Source: Anastatus disparis (lineage: Eukaryota; Arthropoda; Insecta; Hymenoptera; Eupelmidae). From it: DNA of 64,000 nucleotides. The notes under the pieces were generated by a model that had not been told where the DNA came from, did not search any database, and worked only from the letters and a program-made list of their open reading frames with translations. Where the stretch lies: positions 9,486,001 to 9,550,000 of the forward strand of contig JAFFSR010000237.1 in assembly GCA_017163975.1 (NCBI GenBank), read 5' to 3'. Position 1 is the stretch's first letter; every line of letters starts with the position of its first letter. This document shows positions 44,901-56,827 of this stretch, piece after piece. The position numbers and the translations under genes are program-made.

Positions 44901-45404
44901 AACGCTCAGCTTTTTTGAAACACTTATTGCAGACTTTTTAGAAGATCCCAATAGTAGTAACAATTCTACCTTTGATGAAGGTACAAATTTTGCTTCAAAT
45001 TTAAAAAGAAATTTATCATTGAATGCAATTTAAAAGATGATTGTTATTAATTTATATTTTTGTTTTAAAATGTATAGGTAGTACAATTAAGGAATCTGAA
45101 CGATTAGCTATGAAGGAAAAAACTAATAGACATTTGCGCCTTCGTGAGCTTCTACAAGAAAATTCTATGGATGCGAATCTCGTTGTCATGTAACTATAAT
45201 TTAAAATTTTTTTTACAGATTTCATATATTTAAAAATTTTCTTACTTTGAAAATAAAATATTTTTTAGGACCTTACCTATGCCAAGAAAAGGAGCAGTTT
45301 CAGCGCCTCTTTATATGGCTTGGCTTGAAGCGCTTACTAGAGATATGCCACCTTTCCTTCTGGTCCGAGGAAATCACACGTCAGTCTTGACCTTTTATTC
45401 GTGA
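35959..45404 (+). CDS. Na-K-2Cl (NKCC-type, SLC12) cation-chloride cotransporter
   Basis: Eighteen coding exons: 35959-36249, 40427-40595, 40691-40786, 41415-41606, 41705-41881, 41968-42107, 42180-42479, 42773-42998, 43080-43201, 43273-43408, 43554-43765, 43844-44085, 44171-44313, 44391-44739, 44817-44980, 45078-45189 and 45269-45404 are 17; the first may itself be preceded by noncoding exons, so treat 17 as the count I can place. All phases agree, giving 1,068 residues. Seen: an SPAK/OSR1 docking motif RFHV at 34-37, the regulatory stretch [17 protein letters not shown], membrane helices from [19 protein letters not shown] through [20 protein letters not shown], a long glycosylatable loop, and the ending [13 protein letters not shown]. 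This is the NKCC branch (fly Ncc69-like) rather than KCC. It imports Na, K and Cl at the plasma membrane. A small exon inside the 4.2 kb intron 1 may have been missed. Confidence 0.92.
36250..40426 (+). other. NKCC intron 1 (4.2 kb)
   Basis: No exon supported, although a short one encoding part of the variable N-terminus cannot be excluded. It contains A/T homopolymers, a TATATA run at 37470-37490, and, near its right end, the hairpin and 26-bp partial copy of exon 2 listed separately. Confidence 0.6.
40253..40325 (+). repeat. Interlocking inverted repeats plus 26-bp copy of exon 2 sequence
   Basis: ACCCG (40253-40257) can pair with CGGGT (40284-40288), and TACCACATTT (40262-40271) with AAATGTGGTA (40291-40300). 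The arms interleave, which as RNA would be a pseudoknot rather than nested hairpins. Starting at the last base of the second arm, 26 bases (40300-40325) are identical to 40458-40483 inside exon 2. Confidence 0.7.
40458..40483 (+). repeat. 26-bp direct repeat, copy within NKCC exon 2
   Basis: Encodes NFQHAKLPS in the cotransporter. Its exact duplicate lies 158 bases upstream in intron 1 (40300-40325). Flanking bases differ at once on the right; on the left, one further mismatch is followed by no obvious similarity. Confidence 0.8.
41121..41320 (-). mobile_element. tRNA-derived SINE, copy 5 (NKCC intron)
   Basis: Reverse-oriented member in the intron between exons 40691-40786 and 41415-41606. 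On - it reads A box TGGCTTAGTCGG, B box GAGTTCGAATCCC, the ACATGTGTTTTGTTCAC body, arms CGTCGCT and GCGACG, then a T-rich/A-rich end. It is antisense to the cotransporter. Confidence 0.85.
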
Positions 45405-47980
45405 AGTGCTCAAAGCATTTCATATGAAAAAAAGGATAATATGTAGCAACAACTAACTAAAAAAAGAAAAACAGATAATGTTTATAAATACTAACACTAT
45501 GTTAGTGAAAATGCGCTTTATCTAGGAGCAAAAAATAAAGAACGGACGTGGTCAAAATTTAGAGGAACAAACATCAAATTAATTCTTTTGCCGATATATA
45601 TTGAACAGTTTTGTTTACACATTACACATGCAATGATAACCAACAGTAAAAAAAAGTTCAGTGATAACGGTTTTAGAGAAAACTATGAGACTTACGTGAT
45701 TATTAACAAGAAAAAAGAAAAATGGGAAATAATTTCCCTACAATGTACAGATATTATTTGGATGTATTCACAGATATATTTTTTTACTATAGCTTTTAAG
45801 ATGTCCATTTTATAATTATGAATAATAAAAAAAAAAAGTATTTTTTAATTGCATAGAATGAAGGCATGAAAAGCATTAACAAAACAAAATAGATGCATAT
45901 TACTTAATATAAAAATTTTAGTATCAATTTGTTTTGATACAACAAGCACGTCTTGCTGTTATAAATTATATAACGTATTGTATCAATACGTTACTCTTAA
46001 TAAGGTTCATTTGTAACAATAACATCGTTTTTAATAAAATATAAAGAATTAACAAAAATCAATTCATTATTTAACATACAAACATAACTTGTTATTATTT
46101 ATTTACTTCCTTATTTTTTTAACTTCAAAAACAGGTATTTTAAAAATGAATTTACTATGTAGTGCAAGAAATGAAATGTTTTAATGCTAACTTTGAATAA
46201 TGAAATCAAACTTTTTCTCGATTGACGTAACCAGACCGGCCATGTGACCCGGAACGCAGAAGTTGAGTAATAAATTTCAGTAACTTTTTTAGAACGCCCA
46301 TATATTGTTGGTTGAAAATAATGATTTTACGAATGTGCATTACGTAAAGTTTTCAATTAATTCTATAGATTTCAAAAATTTATTTAAATTAATTTTTTGT
46401 TTACTAAAAGTTAATTAAAATGAAATGAAACTTTTTTAGAGTTTAGATAATGTTGATCATGATTATAAAAACCTATTGATTGAATTAGACGAATTACAAT
46501 TTTAATATTATAATTATTTTAAACAAAATTGATTATGAAAGCGTTAAATTTTTAATTTTAAATAATTATCTTTGGAATAATTACCATTTAATTATTTTGT
46601 TTCTCTTGTATTTAAATTATATTCATTAAATTCATAAGAAATGAAACGAATTCAAAACCAATTTTAGAAATTATTTACATTTTTTATCTTTATTTTATAT
46701 TTAAATAAAAAATATCTAATTTTATTATATTTACAAATAAAATCATTTTTCCATTTCTATGCAATTTGCAATCTTAAATTTTGTTTTATTATTCACGCTT
46801 TCTTTTGTCACAGATATAGTAAATATTAACGATCTTGAAACTAAAATTTATAGCTTAAATGAAAAACCAGATAGTCATAATTTGGGATTTTAAGATTAAT
46901 ACCTTTTTACGTTTAATGTCATGAATAAATTATATAGAAAATAAATATATGCCTTACTTGGTAGCTTTTGCTACAAATTGTTCTTACAGGAAAGAACTTA
47001 TCTGATTTCTCCGGTAACCGACTTATCACGTACCGGAACAGACTTATATGTGGTTTTTTGATAAACCACAGAAATTGTTGCTGAAAAAAGTTTTATTTTT
47101 TCAAATATATTCTTAAATTTAAATTGAATCAATATTGTACATTTTATTAAACCATAATAGCTATTCAATTTTAGAAAATAATCTTCAATTTATAAAGCCT
47201 AAAAACGCATTTCCAGACAAAAAGAGAGAACTGCAAGGAAAACTACGAATTCAATTAAAAAAAAAATTAATCATCACGAGAGTCGATTAAGTGAAAACCT
47301 AGAAACGCCCCTGGTATTCCGAATATGGGATTATTCGTGTCATTATCTACGCACATTGGCACAAAACGTTTTTTTATTCTTGTATTAAAAAAAAACTCCT
47401 ATATACACGAAACATCTCAGCGTAGATTTACGTAAACGTATACCATGCATTTAATTCTCCAGGGATACTCTAAATATAGCTAATAAATATATCATTGGAT
47501 ATTTGATTGCAGGCGCGTGTTTTGGCGATGGGCGTTAATCCGCTTAATAATGAGGAATTCCGAAAGAAATTTTAATATCATACATATTCGTTAAACTTAT
47601 TATTTATTTCTATTATTTATTAATAATAAATCTATATTAATAAAGATAAGGAAAATTTTAATAATTTTAAACGTATTTTTCAAATGTTATTATTTGATTT
47701 TTTAGCAATAAATTAAAATGATTTATTCTTGTAGCTTATCAAAAATGATAGAGTAAACCAGTTTTGAAAAAAGCATAAAACATTATCAACATTTTAAACA
47801 TAAAAAATTAAACCATTGAAACCGAAAAATCGAGGTCGTCGATTCAGAAAAGAAAAAAACAATTCTAAATTCAAATTCAAGAGTCAAGAGCGTCAATGGC
47901 GCGTTAAATTTGTAAAATGTGGAACGATAACGAAGGATAAATTGTCTCGTCGAGGTAAGATATCTTAGCAGGTATTACAG
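45405..47980 (+). other. NKCC 3' UTR and AT-rich flank
   Basis: The 3' UTR follows the stop. AATAAA at 45534-45539 is an early polyadenylation candidate, and further A-rich signals occur at 46035 and beyond. No coding sequence is visible. Confidence 0.5.
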
Positions 47981-49030
47981 ACTCACAGGTGAGCATATTT
48001 TCATTGAATGCGCAAGCGCAAAGAAGCACAAAGCTATAGTGCACAGTAGATATAGTATACACGGAACCGTGCATTCGAAAAATAAAGAGCCGAGGTACTA
48101 TATAGGTATAAAATCGTATAATACTCCAGCGAAGCTTGGAAGAAACGGGAGGTCGTTATTATTATAGACGATATAGGTATATAGAGAGAGAGTGAAAAAC
48201 CTGGCGATGGCAGCACTACCACTTCAGTTGAAATTCGTCCGCTTACCCAGTATAATATTTGCTATACTCGAGTGCTATACGTTTACATTATAAAAGCCTT
48301 TATAGCCGATCATACTACGATTTGTACTGTATCACAGAAGCGTCTATCATTTCTCTAGATTTTTTTCGTCTAATTTTCTAATGTTACAGAATTGAATTTT
48401 GTTTTGGTTTATTGAATTCTTAAAAAGAGGTATTAGAAAAGGTTGTGTGTGCGGAGGTATACAATAAATGTGCAAGTGTTAAAGAGGAACCACAGTATGT
48501 CCCTGGATCCGATCGACTCGCCTGTTTTACTATTGGGAATCAGTGACTCGTGAACAAAAAATAGAAGAAAAAAACAACAACAAGTGGCCTTACGCGTTCA
48601 AGAGCAATAAATTAAACGTGTTTTTGTTAATGTCGCTTTGGTGGTCGTCATGGTAGCGTATGCTATTCGAATTAAAAATTTTCATAAACTTATGTGCGTT
48701 TATAATACACGCAGGTGCAAATGTTTGAACTCTAACATCTAAGAAAACAAATAACAAAAGAGAAAGATACAATTACAACTTTTCCTGTTCTATCTCTCTT
48801 TCTCTCCGTTTTTTAAAAATTTTTTTTTAACGAAAACATAAAATAACAAGTGTCGATGCTACCACTGCTTTGTTTCTTTGTTCGAGGACTTGCAAATTTT
48901 CCAAAGAGAAATTATGCCCACTGCTGTTGTAGTTGATTTATTCGCTGATATTTATTTTAAAGACATCACGAGGATAACGACAACAAAGCCAGCAGCACTT
49001 AGATTTGTTCACGGTGAGCAGTGAGTTTCA
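47981..49030 (+). promoter_or_regulatory. Candidate promoter / 5' UTR block upstream of the receptor phosphatase gene
   Basis: This kilobase is less A/T-monotonous than its flanks. It contains short upstream-type frames, for example ATG at 48497 (18 codons) and ATG at 48915 (about 38 codons ending just after a GTGAGC donor-like site at 49010). Neither joins in frame to the phosphatase start. Assignment to that gene rests only on orientation and the absence of another gene, so it is tentative. Confidence 0.25.
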
Positions 49031-52000
49031 CAAGTTTCACAATCGTTTCACCTTGTGTATATGTGTGTATATGTATGCATATATCTATATATAGATGTAT
49101 ATACAAAAAAAGTTTAATAGGTGCCTTTTTAACGAGTTCAAGCGCGCCATAAGTTCAAATTTTGCCTTGGCTATTCCTTACGCGCTTTGCTTATCAAAGT
49201 CAAATCATTGCTGCACTAATTTTTCTTCTCCTTTTTTTTTTGCTTTGCTTTTGTTATTCCGCACTTCGAAACCCGTTCTCTAATGTTCTCTAAATTTGCA
49301 CAAATCTTTATTTATAATGCACGTTTTTTATTATCATAAATTATCATTAGAAATAATTATGCTCAGGTAAGGATTCATTATTTGTAGAGTTTAAAAAATC
49401 ATTCATTGTTCCAAAACAAATAGCTATAGTTTTACAAATTTGTTTTGACGTAATAATAAGTCAATGGATATGGAAATTATGAGGAATTATGAATAAACAA
49501 TAATAAAGTTTCTTAGTGTCATTGAGATTCAATTTGTCAACATAAAAATTTATTTTAAATTTATCAATGGAGCAAAATGAACAAAACAAAGGATTCACAA
49601 TCTACAATTTCAATTTTTAATTAATAATCACAATAAAATCCATCCATTATACGCAAATAATATCCCATAAAAATAAGTTTAAAACATTGTAATTCAACAA
49701 GGAAATAATAATAATAAACCAAATTAAAACGAAAGACGGGAAATAAATTTCAATGAATTCCGCTATAAAAGATAGCACAACTTCGCGGTAATTGAACATG
49801 CTCGGGCTATGTAACAAAAATAAAACTTCTGTAAAAAAAATTTTTTTCTTTAAAAAAAATAAATTAATTTACCGCGATTACGGGCGACGTAATGATCGAT
49901 TGTTACGTAAAATATACGGCGAGCTAGCTAGATTTTCAGTGATTAAAAAAAAAGTACGATTGAACTTTTGTAATTAAAGAACTTGACTGTCTGCTCGTTT
50001 GATTGAACGCCTTAAGACTTTTTAGATTATAAAGGAAATATAATTAAATAAACGTTTAGTTTTATAAAAAAAAATAATAATTTTAGTATTTGCTAAAGAA
50101 AGTCGTTACTCCGTTTTTGCAATAATTTTCTTTAAATAATTCTAAATAAAGTTATGATTACATTGTAAAACTATTTTATATGAAAAAGTCATTAATCATT
50201 TCTTATCAAAAGAGCATTGATAACTACATGATTTCCAACAAATTTATTTAATTTTCAAGTATATTTCAACATTCACTAACTACCTACATTCTTTTTATTT
50301 CTATTAAATTTAAAAATAAATAGAAATTTCTAATTATTTCCGATCTAAAAAAATAATATTATTCCAACAAAATTTCATCAGCGTAAAATTTTATTCGAAG
50401 CGTTATTTTTTTCGACTCCCATTCAATGAATGGAATAAGAAGGCAAAGGAGGAGAAGAAGAAGAATAAAACTTCTTGTCCATCTTAGTATATAGTAATAG
50501 AGTGAAGAATAAAATGTTAGAAAGTTGGTTTGGCCGCTGGCTGACTCATCGTGTATACCACCACAGGAGAGAATAGCTTGTTGGGATGGTATATATACAT
50601 TACGGGATGCCGCTCAGCGGAACGAACGCTTAACGCAATAAAAAAAAAAGAAAAACAAGAGCGTTTTTAGAGAAATAAACTTATTGTTGGGTTTTTCGTG
50701 TTGTTAAAGAAAACAAGAGAAAAAAAAATCAGAATATTTCATTGTTATATCTTCTTCCTTTTTTTTTAAAAAATTAAGAGTTTTCTAACGATGTTTTGTG
50801 CTCGTAATTATACATAATTACGTGCAAATAATGTACGAATTTGTCGCGCATAATCACATCATCTTATTAGTTTAAGCAGCAAAATGCATGATTATGTTTA
50901 ATCCCATGTAATCCTTAATGATTATGTATGATTATACGCATACGTTCATATGTTTAGTTATGATTATTTTTCATACGTGATTTATTGACAATTTAATTAA
51001 TGCATTTAGAGCCTAAATATTATCACTTAACGCGATTATTAACAATAATGAAAAATAAAAGAAAAAAAACTACACAATCATTAGTATTGTGCAAGATATA
51101 TTTATTAAACGCAGTTGTAAAATAAGTATTACACGACAATTATACAATTAAATAATGTGCGTAATTAAAAATTATTCATAAAAAAAACATATTTAGAAGA
51201 GCGTTGTGTTGTTACAAACGATCATTAAATATATTGTATAAAAGAGTTGAAAAAAAAAAAGAGAATAATAATAAAAAAAATCTCACGGAAGTCTTTTGAT
51301 GACCCTGGATGACAGGCAGGCGTGTTTTACGCAAGACGAAGCCAAACATCGGTGCAAGCGCTCTTCGTCGACGACGGGTCAGTTATGCAAAAATCCCCTT
51401 TCTTTAGTTTTTTTTTTTTCTTTTTGATGAAATCCTGCACCCGGCAGAGAGGCATAAGACTATTGTTGTACTCTTGTTCTGTTGTTCTATTTAGTAGTTA
51501 TTTTCTCGCTTCTTTTTTTGCAAGAAACGCGCAATTTTAAGACTGGAGAAACAACTTAAATCCTCATTAAGTATCTTAATTGTGTTGCGCGTCGAAAGCA
51601 AGTTCATTAAAAACGTCTGACTTGACTTCAATCAAAAATTTTTTTTTTTTTTACAAAATTGAAGTCTATTTTTCCTGGCAAGCTTTAGGTTTAAATTCAA
51701 TTTGAAATCCAGTTACATAAAGTTTTTATTTACATAAACCTTCATTTTTACTTTTTTAGAGAAATTCTGAAACATTAATAAACATTTTTTTATTCTTGAT
51801 TTTTTTGTGAATCTTTGTTAACTTAATTATGAATCACGAATTTGCAGATACATAATTATGTTTCATTCTGCATATCATACATTTTTCCGATACAATAAAT
51901 AAAAAATTATCGCAAATGAGTGTTTTATCGTATTTGATATGCTGAAATTATACGCGTCATTTTCGTACCTAATATTCCGTTGTTTCCTTATATTTTTAAA

Positions 52001-55000
52001 CGTAACAAAATCTTGCTCTCAAACTTATGATATTAACATGGTTATGATATAATTAAATTTTCTCGAGATGTTAATTGAAAAATTAGTATCAAATTAACTC
52101 TTTGAGTCATGATGATGCATATATTTACAACATTTGTAGATTCTCCTTATTTTTGCTTGAAGATTGAATTTATCTTTTCTTATGATTTTTTTATGTATAA
52201 TTTAGAATTAATTAAATTTACTTGGTAAATTATAAAAAAAAAGATTGTATACTTGTACTATAATTTTATTTTGTCAACAATTCACGTGTTAAAAATTTTT
52301 ATTTAAAAATCAAGACAAAGTTCGTTTATCAATTTTGACAAAAAATATTTTCGTGTTTCATTGATACACAAAAACGTTAAAAAAAACTCAAAAATCTTTA
52401 AAAACAAACAATAAATGAATAATCTTTTTTAATCTATTTTTTTCGAGAAATTTTGACTATTTAAAAAAAAATAAAAAATTTGTCAAGCTTGAAGTACGCC
52501 TTAAACCACTTCTGGCGAAACATCCTTCTGGCGAAAATTCCGCGAGGGATTTTATTTTCATGTAAAAATATATAAAGCTTGCAGTATTACTAATTATTTA
52601 AATTAAACCCCCAAATGTAAATTTTGCAAAAAATGAAATTTTGTTTTTTTCTAATTCTGACTTCAGATTTGTAATTTACGATCCCGAAAACATAAGCAAT
52701 GAAAATAAAAACGGTATTTGTTTACAGATTCTCATGTGACTCGAAGAATAAAAATTACAGTCCGTTAAAAAAAAAGAAAAATATTCAATAATGCGGTCAA
52801 AATTTATCTATCAATGAGGACACGCGCATACACGCACGTAAAAACACTTTCACTCGTCAACTCATTCATATTAATAAATATACATTTATTATTGCGATAC
52901 ATATACAACAAAGAAAAATAATGCAGGTGAATATTGAATATTAAAAAAGAAAAAAAAAACATGGTTAAAAACTATACACCAGTAATGTTATTTCATAATT
53001 AGTCAAAGTCGCACGTATACACGTGCTTTGCAACGTCTAGTAATTTGAATGACGTACGGCGTAAGATAGCGAAAAATAAAAGACAAAATGAAAATGAGGA
53101 GGAGGGGGAGGGAGAGTTTCTTTATGTAGATGCGCAATTTAAATTAACATTTGTATAAGTGCTTATCTATGATGTTCTTCAATCTTTTGACATTAACTAA
53201 TTCTTTTTTTAAAATTGCAATATTTATTTCTTTTTCTTCAAGTTTAAGTCTGTATAAATTATTTTTATTTTTACGTAACTTTTCACTGAAAAAAGTATTT
53301 TAAACGAAAAATAAAAATAATTTTCTTTGCAATTAAAAACCCTTTATCAAAACGGTATTCCAACAATGCGAAAGGACAAAAGGATATTTTTTTTATCAAA
53401 AGAGTCTGAAAACGGAGCAAAATGGAAAAAAGGGAGATTTTTTCAAGTAATTTATTAAAGCCTCTTTTTTCATGTCAATTCGTTGATGATAGATTCAGCC
53501 AGAGAGCTTAAATATAATGGCTTTTATTCTCCCAATGAACACTAAAGCACTTCTATAATATCGCCCTTTTCGAATGCGGAACGACTCTACGACATACGAG
53601 AGTATTTCATTTGTGACGCTGACTGACATTTTATAAATTAACTCAACTTATTATTATCAGAATGGACTTTTCCTTGACTTTTTCATGGCCTCTTATTATT
53701 ATTTTGACATTAATCAAAGCTCTTTTTTTTCTGTTTTTAACGTTCACAGTTTTGCATGTAATGTTATCGTAATGTATTTTTAATGTACGTGGTTGTTTAA
53801 TTGTTCGAGATTGTCAGAATTAAAACTATGTTAGTTTCAACTTTTTTCTGTATGTTTATTTAAAAGTTTTAAAAGAAAGAATCACCAGATGCGATAATCA
53901 TTGCAATTATGATATTATATGTTGTAATATAATTATTCCTTTAATTTAAAAATTTTAAAATATTCAGATATGATTTAAAAATAAAATGTTTTTAGAGAAA
54001 CAAAAAATGAATACATAAAATATAGTAATTACAATCCTTTGTATACAAAGGACAAACGAAGTAGCAAAAATTTTTTTTTTCTAAAAAAGTAGGTCTAGAT
54101 CACTAACTAAACTCTTAGAAACTCATTTTATTTTTTCTAAAAATTGCTCAAAGTACAATATAATAAAAACAACCGCTGGTTATAAAAATATGATGATGCA
54201 ACCTTGTGTTTTCTACAGGGAAATGTGCAAAAATATTTCAACGCAACGTTAAATACTCGAGAAGCGAAAGTTAGTCTTACTTGTAAAGGTTTTCGCAAGA
54301 ACAATTGTCGTTTTTTTTTTCTTTAATTTTTTTTTTTTTGTTGAAATAGATAAAAACCATGAAGTACTGGAACCTTCATGAATACAAAGCATTAATGTGA
54401 AAAAAAAATTTAATTTGAACTTTTCATTGTATTTATAGAAAGAATAAAATTAAATTCTTGTGTTAGGTAAACACTTGAGATAGACGATGTTTTATTAAAA
54501 TAAAAAACATATGAAATACTCGAAACGTTTCAAAATTTATGTAAACAGTAATTCTAAATCGTCTAAGGTATACTTTATATAATTTTAATACTGTTAACTA
54601 GAACAGTAAATTTAATATATATCTGCATTAATATCGAAATCTGATAAGATAAGAAAAAAATAAAGTATGTGTACTATTGTTTGACCGATTTTTTTCTTTA
54701 TTTGATAGTACATCGTAAAGTAAACTTTATTATTAGTTGCACAATGCTGGTTTATAAGTTTTTTCTTAATTCCAAATTCACAAAGTAAAGCATATCTACT
54801 GGCAAATTTATTATATTGCAGAGTAAATGATTCAAAAAATAAATATCATGATTAAGAGATGTATCCTTTGTTTTAAATATTCATGACTTCAGAAATACAA
54901 AGACAATTTTTTTTTTTAATTTAACGTCGCTATATTTATGCTATGCTAATCAGCGACGGAGCTTGTAAGTGTGTTTGTGAACAAAGCACATGTAACGTGC

Positions 55001-56827
55001 AGTGGTGCTTGCATCAATCGGCTGCCGAGAGCGGGATTCGAACTCAGAACCTCGAGATTACGAATCCAACGCTCTACCGAATGAGCCATAGACCGACTCG
55101 ACAAAGACAATTGAAAAGAAATCAGAAAACATTCACACTTTAACAGACGGCATCGTCGATACGTATTGTTTACCGAACAAAGAAAGCGTTTGCTGTTAAT
55201 TTTCTATTTAAATATTCATTTATTTCTTTAAAAAATCTATTATAATAAATTAAAAGTCTAAGTACAAAATTATAAATCCCTTATAATCTAAAAAATAGTC
55301 TCTTTTCCAATGTTTAATGTGAAAATTAATTTTTTAATACAAAATTTAAACTATTATTTAATTTGTGCAAATAAAAATTAGCGAAAACCATAAAGTCTTT
55401 AATAAGCATAAAAATTATACAACAAAAGTCCATTAAACTTCAAGACAATAAACTTTTCTTTTCCTATACCGGGAAAAAAAGACACTCGCTTATTCATAAT
55501 TGAAAAAAATAATTCTCATAAAAAACGCGAAAATTTAATCTCGTTTGAATCAATTAGATAATCTTCCCACTGATTTCTCGATTTATAAATACACAAAAGC
55601 TCGTAATGTACACGCGCGCGCTTGTACATACAATAAAGAAGAAAAAAAAAATAATAAAATGAAAAAAAAAAAATTGCAATTCCATTGTATGTCTATTTAT
55701 TTGAAAATTTATAATACGAACAGAACTCCAGTGAAAGTCAAACTTAAAGGCATTCTCTTTCGTTTCAAAGCAATCAGCTTTTAAATCTTTTGAGATTAGG
55801 TTATTATTCACTTATGCTCTTTGACTGTCATTTTCTGACCCTTTAACTGTACATTGTATATAGGTACATATGCTAGTGTGTTAAGAATAGCTTTTTAGCT
55901 TTTATTTCTAAGAAAACAGAGTTATCTAGTCTTTCTTTTATTTGTATTTTATAATGAGGATGAAAATGGCATTAAAACGTTTAAAAATAATTTAATAATA
56001 TAAGCAAAAAATAATCGGTGTCCAGGCACATTAAATATTTTATTATAAATTTATAAGCGTAGTTAATTGATTAAATATATTTCTCTTTTTTACTACAATG
56101 CTCGTAAACAAAAATAATAAAATTTGTTAATTTTATTAAAACCTTTGGTCATAACATAAATAATTATAAAACTATCCGTGCGTCAAAATAAAAAAAAATT
56201 TAATATAAAACAAGACACACATATAATTCGCATATGAAAAAGGTGTCCGCGTGACAATATTCGAAACAGTTAATCTCTTGCAATGAAGTAACAAGAGCAA
56301 CGGAAATGTCTTCTTTATCCAATAGTCAGAGCTATAATACGAATTGATTAGTACGCACTTGGTACGCATTGCCATTGTGCCATTAAATTCATCGTGTAAA
56401 TTAATCTACTTTAATAATTTATTTTTGTTTTTCATTCTATCGATATTTGCGCAAAAAATTGAATTTTATCAATATTTTTATTGTCAACGATAAATTATCA
56501 ATTTGCTGTAATAGTTACACTTTTAAGTTATGATATTTAACGAAGGGATAACAGATATAAAATAAAAAATTTTTTTTAACGAAACTTTTGATGAGGCAAC
56601 TAAAAAATAATTTTACTAACTTACAACATGTGTACGATGCATAGAAAATTAAAAATTTCATAGCTAAAATTGCATACTGTAAATAACACATCTTTAATTA
56701 AGTTTTTATTTACAAATTTCATTTAAATATTTCTCAATCTAACATTAATACCGCAGTACTCATTTGCATAACACGAAATTAAAAAATTCATTGTTATTTC
56801 ATATCACAATTGTTTTCTTTTTAGATC
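49031..56827. other. Non-coding stretch, perhaps 5' intron of the receptor phosphatase
   Basis: No coding exon could be supported. It contains one SINE copy (54907-55100), a TATA-like run at 50590-50597 followed by the palindrome CCGCTCAGCGG at 50610-50620, and many homopolymer runs. The right end is a good splice acceptor (tttctttttag, ending 56824) just before the phosphatase ATG, which suggests that at least part of this stretch is a 5' UTR intron. Confidence 0.4.
54897..55112 (-). mobile_element. tRNA-derived SINE, copy 6, with 12-bp target-site duplication
   Basis: The element is at about 54909-55100 on -, with A box TGGCTCATTCGG, B box GAGTTCGAATCCC, body ACATGTGCTTTGTTCAC, arms CGTCGCT and AGCGACG, and a poly(A) tail (T run on +). 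It is flanked by exact 12-bp copies of ACAAAGACAATT at 54897-54908 and 55101-55112, showing target-primed insertion and fixing both ends of the family. Confidence 0.92.

Noticed and set aside
48915..49030. Frame MPTAVVVDLFADIYFKDITR... ending at a GTGAGC donor, as a first coding exon of the receptor phosphatase
   Set aside because: Splicing to the acceptor at 56824 puts the phosphatase exon in a wrong frame; the ATG at 56828 followed by a signal peptide is the better start.
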